A stretch of DNA of 64,000 nucleotides from an uncultured SAR86 cluster bacterium. Lineage in GTDB: Bacteria > Pseudomonadota > Gammaproteobacteria > Magnimaribacterales > AG-339-G14. The first letter of the stretch is position 1. Every line of letters begins with the position of its first letter. Shown here piece after piece: positions 55,374 through 63,706 of the stretch. A model generated the notes under the pieces. That model saw only the letters and a program-made list of their open reading frames with translations, searched no databases and had not been told where the DNA came from. The translations under genes and the position numbers were made by a program. The stretch spans positions 62,001-126,000 of the forward strand of contig CABZJI010000002.1 in the NCBI GenBank assembly GCA_902526045.1. Reading direction: 5' to 3'.

Positions 55374-56180
55374 ATGAATTCTAAAGAATTATTTGCAAGA
55401 GACACAACTGTAATAAAAAAATCTGATAATTTATATATAACAGAAGTCTCTGAAAATTGGAGTATAGGGAACACAGCAAACGGGGGTTATTCAATGACTC
55501 TTGCAGCAAAGGCTATGTCGGAATTTTTGGATCATAAAGATCCTCTGAGTATATCTGCACACTATCTTGATAGGGTTGATTTTGGAGCAACAGAACTTCA
55601 TGTAACTTATTTAAGTAGCAGCAGAAGTTTATCTACCGCTAGAGTAGAATTGATGCAAAACAACAAAATAAAAATAATATTCATTGGAACATTTACAGAT
55701 TTTTCTTTTAAAAATGATATGAATATTTATGAAAGGAAAGTTCCTAGTTTCCCGGAATATGACTCATGCGAAGTAATTCCGTATAAAGAAGGTTTTAATC
55801 CAAAATTAGATAAAAATATTGAAAAGGCTTATTCTCAGGACTCCTTATGGTGGAAAAAAGATAGAGACAGTTCTTCGTCTACGTTGAATCTTTATATGTC
55901 TTGGCCAGAAAAGGACAATATTGACTTATTTGATTTAGTGCTGTTCTTAGATGCGACTACTCCGCCAATTTATAATAAACTAGGAACTGTTGGTTGGGTT
56001 CCAACCATATCTTTGGCTTCTCACGTAAGAGGTCTTCCTTCCGAAGGTCCTCTTAAAGTAATAGCCAAAACGGAATTTGTCACGGGTGGCTTTATGGAAG
56101 AAGATAGAGAAATCTGGGATAGTTCAGGTAAGTTGGTTGGTCAGTCTAAACAAATGGCTAAACTAAGAATTAAAAAATAA
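55374..56180 (+). CDS. Acyl-CoA thioesterase, double hotdog (TesB-like)
   Basis: A 268-residue protein in the layout of the tandem hotdog 4HBT_3/TesB-like thioesterases: N-terminal domain with NTANGGYSMTLAAKAM and DPLSISAHYLDRVD, C-terminal domain with LYMSWPE, LVLFLDATTPPIYN, SLASHVRGLP and the KTEFVTGGFMEEDREIWDSSGKLVGQSKQMAKLR ending split over several strands. It should release free acids from acyl-CoA. It is 42 bases upstream of the moxR gene and may belong to that unit, but the promoter of the latter could lie in that gap. Confidence 0.85.
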   Translation: MNSKELFARDTTVIKKSDNLYITEVSENWSIGNTANGGYSMTLAAKAMSEFLDHKDPLSISAHYLDRVDFGATELHVTYLSSSRSLSTARVELMQNNKIKIIFIGTFTDFSFKNDMNIYERKVPSFPEYDSCEVIPYKEGFNPKLDKNIEKAYSQDSLWWKKDRDSSSSTLNLYMSWPEKDNIDLFDLVLFLDATTPPIYNKLGTVGWVPTISLASHVRGLPSEGPLKVIAKTEFVTGGFMEEDREIWDSSGKLVGQSKQMAKLRIKK

Positions 56181-56222
56181 GCCTCAAAATTTTTAAAATA
56201 TAGGCTACAAAAGGAATTTATT

Positions 56223-57077
56223 ATGAAATTTGAAGGAACTAAATCTTATATCTCAACTGAAGATCTTAGTATGGCAGTCAATGCTGCTATTAACTTAGAA
56301 AGACCTTTGCTTATCAAAGGAGAGCCTGGCACGGGTAAAACAATGCTCGCCTTAGAAGTTGCTGAATCACTGGGATTACCTTTGTATGAGTGGAATATAA
56401 AATCAACGACCAAAGCTCAACAAGGTCTGTATGAATATGATGCTGTTACAAGACTTAGAGATTCTCAACTTGGAGATGAGAGGGTTAAGGATATCTCAAA
56501 TTACATAGAAAAAGGGAAGCTGTGGGAGGCTTTCGTTTCAGGAGAAAGAGCAGTATTGCTGATTGATGAAATAGACAAAGCTGATATTGAATTTCCTAAT
56601 GACTTATTGCAAGAAATTGATCGCATGGAATTTTATGTTTATGAAACTAAAGAAACTGTTAAAGCTATTCATAGACCAATTGTAATTATTACTAGTAACA
56701 ACGAAAAGGAATTACCGGATGCATTTTTAAGAAGGTGTTTTTTTCATTACATTTCATTCCCTGATAGAGAAACTATGCAAGATATCGTTAAAGTTCATCA
56801 TCCAAAGATAAAACAAAAGTTAGTAAAAGAAGCCTTAGATATTTTCTTTGATGTCAGAAAAGTTCCTGGTTTAAAAAAGAAACCATCAACGTCTGAATTA
56901 GTGGACTGGTTAAAATTGCTTATGTCGGACGACCTCCCTGATGAAATACTTAAGAATAGAGATGCTACAAAGGCTATACCACCTCTATACGGTGCATTGA
57001 TCAAAAATGAACAAGATGTCCAATTGCTTGAAAGACTTGCTTTCATGGCAAGGAGAGAATCTGGAAATCAACAATAA
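56223..57077 (+). CDS. MoxR family AAA+ ATPase
   Basis: A 284-residue AAA+ ATPase. Walker A GEPGTGKT is near 38-45 and Walker B LLIDEIDKADIEFPNDLLQEID near 114-135, with sensor 1 in IVIITSNNEKELPDAFLRRC, which also holds the arginine finger region. MoxR ATPases act with von Willebrand A proteins as chaperones that insert cofactors or activate partners. The VWA gene begins on the last base of its stop codon, TAATG, so the two are translated together. Length is typical for the short APE/MoxR-type. Confidence 0.93.
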   Translation: MKFEGTKSYISTEDLSMAVNAAINLERPLLIKGEPGTGKTMLALEVAESLGLPLYEWNIKSTTKAQQGLYEYDAVTRLRDSQLGDERVKDISNYIEKGKLWEAFVSGERAVLLIDEIDKADIEFPNDLLQEIDRMEFYVYETKETVKAIHRPIVIITSNNEKELPDAFLRRCFFHYISFPDRETMQDIVKVHHPKIKQKLVKEALDIFFDVRKVPGLKKKPSTSELVDWLKLLMSDDLPDEILKNRDATKAIPPLYGALIKNEQDVQLLERLAFMARRESGNQQ

Positions 57078-58252
57078 TGCTTTTAAATTTATTTGGAACA
57101 CTTAGAAAAACCGGAGTGCCTTGCACCTTAAGGGAGTTCTTGGATTTATTAGCAGGATTAGAAAAACAATTAGTTTTTGCTAATTCTGAAGACTTTTATT
57201 ACCTTTCAAGGGCAACGCTAGTTAAAGATGAAAAACACTATGATAAGTTTGATAGAGCTTTTGATATATATTTTAAAGGCCTTGAGACACTTGACGATAT
57301 TATTGAAGCTCTAGTTCCAGAAGATTGGTTACGTAAAGAGTTTGAGAAATTCTTATCTGAGGATGAACTAAAAAAAATTAAATCTCTTGGAGGTCTAGAA
57401 AAGCTGTTAGAAGAATTCAAGAAAAGATTAGAAGAACAGAAGGGAAGACATGAAAAGGGAGACAAATGGGTTGGAACTGGAGGAACATCTCCTTATGGTA
57501 ATGCAGGCTCTAATCCAGAAGGCATCAGAGTTGATGGAGAAGGAAAACAAAATAAAGCTGTGAAGGTTTGGCAACAAAGAGATTATAAAAATTTAGATGA
57601 CTCTATAGAGCTTGGAACAAGAAATATAAAAATGGCTCTAAGAAGATTGAGAAAATTTGCCCGTCAAGGTCTCGAGGAAGAATTTGATTTAGATGGCACT
57701 ATCAAACACACTGCAAAAAATGCCGGTCTCTTAGATATCAAAATGATAGCTGAAAAGCAGAATGCAGTTAAAGTTCTCGTTTTTTTTGATGTTGGCGGTT
57801 CCATGGATCCTCATATTAAAGTATGCGAAGAACTTTTCTCAGCAGTTAAAACTGAATTTAAGCATCTTGAATATTTTTACTTTCATAATTTCATTTATGA
57901 ATCTGTTTGGAAAGATAATAGGCGTAGACAAAATGAGAGAATTAAAACGGATGACATTCTTCACAAATATGGATCAGATTACAAAGTTATCTTCGTAGGC
58001 GATGCAACAATGGCACCATATGAGATAACTAATCCAGGAGGAAGTATTGAACACTGGAATGAAGAGGCTGGCTCATTGTGGATGAAAAAAATTACAACTA
58101 TTTACGATAAGGTCGCATGGTTAAATCCTGTTCCATCTGAACACTGGGATTACTCTGCATCCATAGACATAACTAGAACTTTAATTGAAGATCGAATGTA
58201 TGGTCTCACATTGAAAGGTCTAGAAGATGGAATGTCTTATTTATCAAAATAA
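57077..58252 (+). CDS. VWA/CoxE-like protein, MoxR partner
   Basis: A 391-residue protein with an N-terminal helical half, a glycine-rich middle (GTGGTSPYGNAGSNPEG) and a C-terminal von Willebrand A domain from about 233. The metal site that is normally DxSxS reads DVGGSM (Asp238, Gly240, Ser242), so the first serine is replaced by glycine; I believe this occurs in the CoxE-like group, but cannot confirm it. FHNFIYESVW and VIFVGDATMAPYEI are typical of this group. No signal or membrane span is seen, so it is cytosolic. It shares a base with moxR and is followed by the ABC genes two bases on. Confidence 0.87.
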   Translation: MLLNLFGTLRKTGVPCTLREFLDLLAGLEKQLVFANSEDFYYLSRATLVKDEKHYDKFDRAFDIYFKGLETLDDIIEALVPEDWLRKEFEKFLSEDELKKIKSLGGLEKLLEEFKKRLEEQKGRHEKGDKWVGTGGTSPYGNAGSNPEGIRVDGEGKQNKAVKVWQQRDYKNLDDSIELGTRNIKMALRRLRKFARQGLEEEFDLDGTIKHTAKNAGLLDIKMIAEKQNAVKVLVFFDVGGSMDPHIKVCEELFSAVKTEFKHLEYFYFHNFIYESVWKDNRRRQNERIKTDDILHKYGSDYKVIFVGDATMAPYEITNPGGSIEHWNEEAGSLWMKKITTIYDKVAWLNPVPSEHWDYSASIDITRTLIEDRMYGLTLKGLEDGMSYLSK

Positions 58253-58254
58253 AT

Positions 58255-59172
58255 TTGTCTGAGAACGCTCTTAAAATTAAAAATCTCTCGAAGGTCTATG
58301 GAGATGATGTCGTTGCACTAAATAATATTTCTCTTGAAGTTAAAAAAGGGGATTTTTATGCATTGCTTGGTCCAAATGGAGCAGGAAAATCAACCACAAT
58401 TGGAATCGTTAGCTCATTAGTAACCAAAACGTCTGGATTAGTAGAGTTGATGGGCATAGATATTGATGTAAACCACAGTAAAGCAAAAAAAAATCTTGGT
58501 GTAGTCGGTCAAGAGGTTAATTTCAATCAATTTGAAACTGTGTTACAAATTTTAGAACAACAGGCAGGATACTTTGGACTACCGAGAAAAATTATAAAGG
58601 AAAGATCTGAGTACTATTTAAGAAATCTTGGCCTTTGGGACAAGAAAAATGAACAGGGCAGAAACCTTTCGGGTGGAATGAAAAGAAGGCTTATGGTTGC
58701 AAAGGCTCTTATCAATAATCCAGATCTTTTGATTTTAGATGAACCAACTGCAGGAGTTGATATTGAGCTCAGAAGATCTTTATGGGATTTTCTAATTGAA
58801 ATAAATAATAAAGGAACTACCATTATCTTGACTACTCATTATTTAGAGGAAGCTGAAAAGCTTTGTAAAAATATTTCGATTATTGATAAAGGAGAAATAG
58901 TAAAGACGTCGTCAATGCAATCTTTGTTGAGGGAGCTAGATACTGAAATTTTTATATTTGATTTAAAAGACTCTATTGAACCCAGTAAAATCTCCAACAG
59001 TCCTTTTGCAATCAAAATTTTAGATAAATTTCAAATTTCCGTTGAGATAAATAAATCTCAAAATTTGAATGAAATTTTTGCTTACTTAAATGAAAATAAA
59101 TTAAACATTCTTAGTATGAGAAACGAAACCAATAGGTTGGAAGAATTATTTTTGGATTTAACAGAAAAATGA
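58255..59172 (+). CDS. yadG: ABC-2 type exporter ATP-binding protein (YadG-like)
   Basis: A 305-residue ATPase that starts at TTG 58255, two bases after the VWA gene. Walker A GPNGAGKST is near 38-46, the signature is LSGGMKRRL, Walker B is LLILDEPTAGVD and the switch His is in TTHYLEEAE. The C-terminal tail of about 80 residues is typical. Length and order with the permease match E. coli YadG/YadH (about 308 and 256), whose substrate is unknown to me. It overlaps the permease gene by four bases. Confidence 0.9.
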   Translation: MSENALKIKNLSKVYGDDVVALNNISLEVKKGDFYALLGPNGAGKSTTIGIVSSLVTKTSGLVELMGIDIDVNHSKAKKNLGVVGQEVNFNQFETVLQILEQQAGYFGLPRKIIKERSEYYLRNLGLWDKKNEQGRNLSGGMKRRLMVAKALINNPDLLILDEPTAGVDIELRRSLWDFLIEINNKGTTIILTTHYLEEAEKLCKNISIIDKGEIVKTSSMQSLLRELDTEIFIFDLKDSIEPSKISNSPFAIKILDKFQISVEINKSQNLNEIFAYLNENKLNILSMRNETNRLEELFLDLTEK

Positions 59173-59942
59173 ACTACACAGAACAGATTAATGCTCTTTT
59201 AAGTCTTATTAAAAAAGAACTAAATAGGTTTTTCAGAATTTGGACTCAAAGTTTGATTCCTCCAGTTGCAACCTCGGTATTGTACTTCGTAATTTTTGGT
59301 TCTTTAATTGGAAAAAGAATTGGAGACATGGGAGGAGTAGATTACATGCAATTCATGGCTCCTGGATTAGTTATGCTTTCCGTTATCACTAATTCCTACT
59401 CTAATGTAGTTGCTTCCTTTTTTGGAGTTAAATTCCAAAAAAGCATCGAAGAGCTTTTAGTATCTCCAATGCCGATATATTTGATAATGATAGGATTCGT
59501 TGTGGGTGGAGTGGCAAGAGGAATTATAGTTGGATTTCTCGTGATGATAACTGCTCTTTTTTTTACCAAATTGGAAGTTCAGAACATACCTTTAACTCTT
59601 TTAATTGTAATTTTGACCGCTACTTTATTTTCTTTAGCTGGAATGATTAATGCAATCTTTGCAAATAGTTTTGATGACATTAGCATTGTGCCAACTTTTG
59701 TATTAACTCCCTTGATCTATTTGGGTGGAGTTTTTTACTCCATTGAACTTCTCTCAGATTTTTGGCAAGGAGTTTCTAAAATTAATCCTATTTTGTACAT
59801 GGTTAATTCTTTTCGATACGGAATGATAGGTATTTCAGATATTAGTGTCGATTACGCTATTTTAATGATCTGTTTATTTATTTTAGTACTTTCAGTTTTT
59901 GTCTATACTCTTCTAAAAAAAGGAATTGGGATTAGAACTTAA
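59169..59942 (+). CDS. yadH: ABC-2 type permease (YadH-like)
   Basis: A 257-residue membrane protein with six helices (about 22-45, 60-80, 110-135, 140-165, 170-190, 225-250). The N-terminal ELNRFFRIWTQSLIPPVATSVLYF and the late LGGVFYSIELLSDFWQGVSKINPILYMVNSFRYG are typical of this exporter group. It forms the channel for the ATPase upstream. The beta-propeller protein gene abuts its stop codon with no gap. Confidence 0.9.
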   Translation: MNYTEQINALLSLIKKELNRFFRIWTQSLIPPVATSVLYFVIFGSLIGKRIGDMGGVDYMQFMAPGLVMLSVITNSYSNVVASFFGVKFQKSIEELLVSPMPIYLIMIGFVVGGVARGIIVGFLVMITALFFTKLEVQNIPLTLLIVILTATLFSLAGMINAIFANSFDDISIVPTFVLTPLIYLGGVFYSIELLSDFWQGVSKINPILYMVNSFRYGMIGISDISVDYAILMICLFILVLSVFVYTLLKKGIGIRT

Positions 59943-60986
59943 ATGTTTGATTTTTTAATAGGAATTTTATTTTTCCTTTCATCTTTCAGCTTTAGTGAGT
60001 TCATAGAAATAGAGAATTGCGATGACGACGATTCTTTTTCAATCGTTTGCGGATTTCAAAATCCAGAGGATTTGTATTTATCTCCTTCGAAAAATAAAAT
60101 AATTATTTCAGAATTTGGCTCTCTGGCTCCAATCACTAAATATGGGGAAATATCTTTCTATGACTTAGTTTCTGAATCTAAAAAAAGTCCAAATTTTCTT
60201 TACGAAGAAAATACATGGGGAGATCCAAAATGTGACAGGAAAAGCCAAAAATTATCTCCTCATGGGATGGATTTGATTCAAAGATATGACGGTAAATTCA
60301 TGCTTGCTGTCGTAAACCATTTACCAAATGAATCTGTCGAATTTTATGAATTAATTGAGAGCGATACCATTGAATTGATATGGAGAGGCTGCATTGATGC
60401 GCCAAAAAATAAGTATTTTAATGATGTGGCATTAAAAACTGATGGATCTTTTTATATTACTCACATGTATGATTTCAATGCATCTCAATGGTCAATTGCT
60501 TACGCAAGTATTACTAAAAATCCTACAGGGGAGATTTATTTTTGGAATTTAGATGACGGTTTTACTGCAGTACCCAATACAACTGGATCGTTTCCAAATG
60601 GTATTGATTTAGATAAAAGTGAAGAAAATTTATACATAAATTATTGGTTTTCAGGTAAGACAGTAAAATTTAACCTAAAAAGCTTATCTACAGAATATGA
60701 ACATGTAGGAGGAGGTAAAGATAACCTATTGGTTACAGATTCTGGTCTTTGGGTGGCTGCGCATGATTATTCTGGTTTAGAAAGCTTACAGTGTGATTAT
60801 TCAATAATACAATGTCCTTTGCCGTTCACAATTTATCATCTAGCTTTAGAAGATTTAGATGTGCTTGGCACTTATAGTTTCTCTAATGGACAGATGGGAG
60901 CTGCCACAGTTGCACTTCCAAATAAAAATAAGATTTGGCTAGGTTCATTTCATGGAGATAGAATAGCCAGCTTCAAATTAAAATAA
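59943..60986 (+). CDS. Secreted beta-propeller-like (SMP-30/arylesterase-like) protein
   Basis: A 347-residue protein with an N-terminal hydrophobic segment (FLIGILFFLSSFSFSEF) that looks like a signal peptide. Later parts, such as GFQNPEDLYLSPSKNKIIISE, HGMDLIQRYDGKFMLAVVNH and FPNGIDLDKSEENLYINYW, resemble the calcium-binding propeller of paraoxonase/SMP-30/strictosidine-synthase-like proteins, where Asn and Asp in such segments hold the metal. It has seven or more Cys. It may be a lactonase or esterase, or a binding protein. It is the last gene of the moxR-VWA-ABC run and may be what that exporter serves, which is inference. Confidence 0.7.
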   Translation: MFDFLIGILFFLSSFSFSEFIEIENCDDDDSFSIVCGFQNPEDLYLSPSKNKIIISEFGSLAPITKYGEISFYDLVSESKKSPNFLYEENTWGDPKCDRKSQKLSPHGMDLIQRYDGKFMLAVVNHLPNESVEFYELIESDTIELIWRGCIDAPKNKYFNDVALKTDGSFYITHMYDFNASQWSIAYASITKNPTGEIYFWNLDDGFTAVPNTTGSFPNGIDLDKSEENLYINYWFSGKTVKFNLKSLSTEYEHVGGGKDNLLVTDSGLWVAAHDYSGLESLQCDYSIIQCPLPFTIYHLALEDLDVLGTYSFSNGQMGAATVALPNKNKIWLGSFHGDRIASFKLK

Positions 60987-60988
60987 AT

Positions 60989-61078
60989 GGAGAGATGGCA
61001 GAGTGGTCGAATGCGCTCGCTTGGAAAGCGGGTAAGGGGGAAACTCCTTCAAGGGTTCGAATCCCTTTCTCTCCGCCA
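60989..61078 (+). tRNA. tRNA-Ser (anticodon GGA)
   Basis: A 90-base type II tRNA: acceptor GGAGAGA paired with TCTCTCC (read 3' side), long variable arm (GGTAAGGGGGAAACTCCTTC), anticodon loop TTGGAAA giving GGA, T arm AGGG-TTCGAAT-CCCT and an encoded CCA. It starts two bases after the propeller gene stop, and an acyltransferase gene begins eight bases after the CCA. Confidence 0.96.
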
Positions 61079-61086
61079 TTATTAAG

Positions 61087-61941
61087 ATGGAATATATAGA
61101 TTCAAAATATTTTAGTTACGCTGATCCAGATGATCCCTTTCTTAAAAGATTAATTATAAGATCTATCGAATATATTTCAGGTCAACCTGAGCTTTATAAA
61201 CTTTATAACGAATATCAAAGATCCCCAGAGCTATATAGGAATTTTTGGGAAGGAAGCATTAAGAAATTAAATCTTAACGTTAATTATTCTGAAGAAGCAT
61301 TGAAGAAAATACCAAAAGAAGGCCCATTAGTAGTGGTTGCTAATCATCCTTTTGGAGTTTTAGATGGACTAGTAATATGTTGGCTGATGAGTCTTGTAAG
61401 AGATGACTTTAAGGTTCTGACACATTCTTTATTGCTGAGAGCACCGGAGACAAAAGGATACCTTCTACCTGTAGATTTCGCACTTACTAAACAGGCTGTC
61501 GTGACAAACATAGAGACAAGGAAGCTCTCAAGGAAATTCCTTTCTGATGGTGGATCAATGGTTATTTTTCCTAGTGGATGTGTGTCAACAAAGATGAAGA
61601 TGAGAGAAAAAATTGCCTTTGATTGCGAATGGAAGGTTTTTACTTCAAGGCTTATCAAACAAAGCGATGCAACAATAGTACCAATTTATTTTCAAGGGCA
61701 AAACTCTCAATTATTTCATCTAGCCAGTCGTTTTGGTTTATTGTTCAGATCTGCGCTTTTATTTAAAGAAGTAAGAAGCAGAATGGGCACGGATGTACCA
61801 GTTACAATTGGTGATCCATTAAATTTGAGAGATTTCAAAGAAAATATATCCAATCAAGACCTTATAAAAAGTCTAAGAACTTTAACCTATTCTTTAGATC
61901 CTAATTTACCACCAGATCCTCCTATTGGAATGGAGTTATAA
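61087..61941 (+). CDS. PlsC-like acyltransferase
   Basis: A 284-residue acyltransferase of the hemolysin/OlsA-like PlsC group. The first motif is ANHPFGVLDGL with His87 and Asp93, i.e. five residues between them where most glycerolipid acyltransferases have four; the substrate motif is FPSGCVSTK. No transmembrane helix stands out. It may acylate lysophospholipids or ornithine-type lipids. The ATG lies eight bases after the CCA of tRNA-Ser with no ribosome site, so the message may be made by tRNA processing. Confidence 0.82.
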   Translation: MEYIDSKYFSYADPDDPFLKRLIIRSIEYISGQPELYKLYNEYQRSPELYRNFWEGSIKKLNLNVNYSEEALKKIPKEGPLVVVANHPFGVLDGLVICWLMSLVRDDFKVLTHSLLLRAPETKGYLLPVDFALTKQAVVTNIETRKLSRKFLSDGGSMVIFPSGCVSTKMKMREKIAFDCEWKVFTSRLIKQSDATIVPIYFQGQNSQLFHLASRFGLLFRSALLFKEVRSRMGTDVPVTIGDPLNLRDFKENISNQDLIKSLRTLTYSLDPNLPPDPPIGMEL

Positions 61942-61971
61942 AAATTTCTAATTAATAGAATTATAAATATC

Positions 61972-62000
61972 TTGAAAAATATTAGTTTTCCTAATAAATT
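61972..62000 (+). promoter_or_regulatory. Putative csrA promoter
   Basis: TTGAAA (61972) and TAAATT (61995) are spaced by 17 bases, 30 bases before csrA. The -10 box fits in only four of six positions. Confidence 0.3.
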
Positions 62001-62016
62001 AGCATTATTAATATTT
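61977..62016 (+). promoter_or_regulatory. Inverted repeat in csrA leader
   Basis: AAATATTA (61977-61984) and TAATATTT (62009-62016) are perfect eight-base arms around 24 bases, ending just before the AGGGGGA ribosome site of csrA. It overlaps the putative promoter, so it may lie in DNA upstream of, or at the start of, the message. All A/T arms make chance pairing fairly likely. Confidence 0.3.
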
Positions 62017-62026
62017 CTAGGGGGAG

Positions 62027-62191
62027 ATGTTAGTTTTAAGCAGAAAAAAAGATCAAAAATTGCTGATCGGTGAGAATGTAACTATTACTGTTCTTGAAAT
62101 AAAGGGCAGTCAAGTCAGATTAGGAATTACTGCACCAAATCAAGTTCCAGTTCATAGAGAAGAGATAGTCTCTTTAGAGAAGACTACTTAA
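62027..62191 (+). CDS. csrA: Carbon storage regulator CsrA
   Basis: A 54-residue RNA-binding regulator. It opens [18 protein letters not shown] and carries the VHREEI motif with the RNA-contact Arg near residue 44, plus GSQVRLGI in the middle; length is that of short CsrA proteins. It binds GGA motifs in messenger leaders, usually blocking translation. Its own ribosome site (AGGGGGAG, 2 bases from ATG) includes GGA, so self-repression is possible. csrA followed by tRNA genes is a common gammaproteobacterial order; tRNA-Arg follows after 30 bases here. Confidence 0.96.
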   Translation: MLVLSRKKDQKLLIGENVTITVLEIKGSQVRLGITAPNQVPVHREEIVSLEKTT

Positions 62192-62221
62192 CCTTTTCTA
62201 CTTTATACTAAGGTTTACTGG

Positions 62222-62298
62222 GCGCCCGTAGCTCAGTTGGATAGAGCACCAGGCTACGAACTTGGGTGTCGGAGGTTCGAATCCTTCCGGGCGTGCCA
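62222..62298 (+). tRNA. tRNA-Arg (anticodon ACG)
   Basis: A 77-base cloverleaf: acceptor GCGCCCG with CGGGCGT (one G-T), anticodon loop CTACGAA giving ACG, T arm GGAGG-TTCGAAT-CCTTC and encoded CCA. A TATACT -10 candidate starts at 62204. A run of seven T follows the CCA, then the P450 gene after 22 bases in all. Confidence 0.96.
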
Positions 62299-62320
62299 TT
62301 TTTTTATAGTAAAATAAGCT

Positions 62321-63694
62321 ATGGCTTTAGAGTTAAACAGCAGCAAACAACCTTTTGTAAAGATTAATTCCCCAAAATATAATCTTCAATTCCCATTTGA
62401 AAGAAATTTTGATCTTACTGATCTCATGCTTTTCACAAGAGGTGAAGAACCCTATCAACACTTTTCAAACTTAAGAAATAACGCACCAGTGTACTTCCAT
62501 GAAACTGGTCCTGAAGATTCAGAACCTGGATTTTGGGTTCTAACAAAGTATAAAGATATTGAATTTGTTTCAAAAAATCAGGAAATTTTTTCTTCTCAAT
62601 TAGCAGGTGGAACTCAACTTACTCATGGCTTTGAAACTCAAGATGATTTACCTTTGTATAGATCTACTATGGACCACATGCTCAGTCTCGATGGTATGTT
62701 GCATTTAAGTATGCGTAATCCTCATATGGCTTTTTTTAACCCAAAGTACGTATCAAACTTAAGAAAGAAAGTAGAACTTAAAGTTGATGAGCTGCTGGAT
62801 AAAATTGCCCCCTTAGGGAGATGCAATCTCGTTGAGGCGATCTCAGCAGAAGTTCCCATGTTTACGCTATGTGAAATGTTAGGTGTGCCTGAAGAAGATA
62901 GACCCAAAATTATTGAATGGATGAAATTTCTGGAAATGGCCCAATTGATTGCAGCAACTCAAGTTGCAGAAAAAAGTAATGTTGAATTTTCTGAAGAGCA
63001 CTCGCAAGCTGCTCCTGATCCAGCATTAGTTGAAATGTTTACAAACATGGTTTCAGAGATGTTTGATTACGGAAGAACCATTCTTGAATCTAGAAGAAAG
63101 GATCCTAAAGATGACCTCTTATCCGTTATAGCTAATATCGAGGTTGAAGGAGAGAAACTTCCCAACGAGTATTTAGATGGCTCTTGGCTATTAATTATCT
63201 TTGCCGGGAATGACACAACAAGAAATTCTATAAGCGGAACAATGAATTTGCTATCCGAAAATCCTGATCAAAAAAATTTGGTGTTGAATGATAAAAGTCT
63301 ATTACCAAATATGGTTCATGAATCTATCAGAATGGTCTCTCCTGTTAGATACATGAGAAGAACTTCTAAATGTGATACACAAATAGGAGATCAAGAGATC
63401 GGACCTAATGAAAAGGTGTCATTATGGTATGGTGCTGCAAATAGAGATCCTGAAATTTTTACGGATCCTAATACATACGATGTTACTCGAGAAAATGCAA
63501 AAAAACATCTTGCTTTTGGCTATGGACGTCATTTATGTCTAGGAAAGCATACAGCCAACATGCAGTTAGAAGTCGTCTACGAAAAAATATTCTCAAGGTT
63601 TCCTGAAATGAAGCAGGATGGAGAAATGATTTTAACTCCAAACAACTTTGTTAATGCCATTCAAGACGTGCCGGTTAAATTTAATCCAAAATAA
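62321..63694 (+). CDS. Cytochrome P450
   Basis: A 457-residue soluble bacterial P450. The C-helix has HLSMRN, the I-helix AGNDTTRNS (Ala295 to Thr300), the K-helix ExxR is Glu334-Ser-Ile-Arg337, and the heme loop is FGYGRHLCLGKH with the thiolate Cys406. The layout resembles CYP124/125/142-like enzymes, which hydroxylate branched lipid or steroid side chains, but substrate cannot be inferred from this alone. No ferredoxin or reductase gene is adjacent. The ATG is 22 bases after tRNA-Arg with no clear ribosome site. The next gene encodes a DUF1295 membrane protein. Confidence 0.93.
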   Translation: MALELNSSKQPFVKINSPKYNLQFPFERNFDLTDLMLFTRGEEPYQHFSNLRNNAPVYFHETGPEDSEPGFWVLTKYKDIEFVSKNQEIFSSQLAGGTQLTHGFETQDDLPLYRSTMDHMLSLDGMLHLSMRNPHMAFFNPKYVSNLRKKVELKVDELLDKIAPLGRCNLVEAISAEVPMFTLCEMLGVPEEDRPKIIEWMKFLEMAQLIAATQVAEKSNVEFSEEHSQAAPDPALVEMFTNMVSEMFDYGRTILESRRKDPKDDLLSVIANIEVEGEKLPNEYLDGSWLLIIFAGNDTTRNSISGTMNLLSENPDQKNLVLNDKSLLPNMVHESIRMVSPVRYMRRTSKCDTQIGDQEIGPNEKVSLWYGAANRDPEIFTDPNTYDVTRENAKKHLAFGYGRHLCLGKHTANMQLEVVYEKIFSRFPEMKQDGEMILTPNNFVNAIQDVPVKFNPK

Positions 63695-63706
63695 AAGTTC
63701 TTGATT

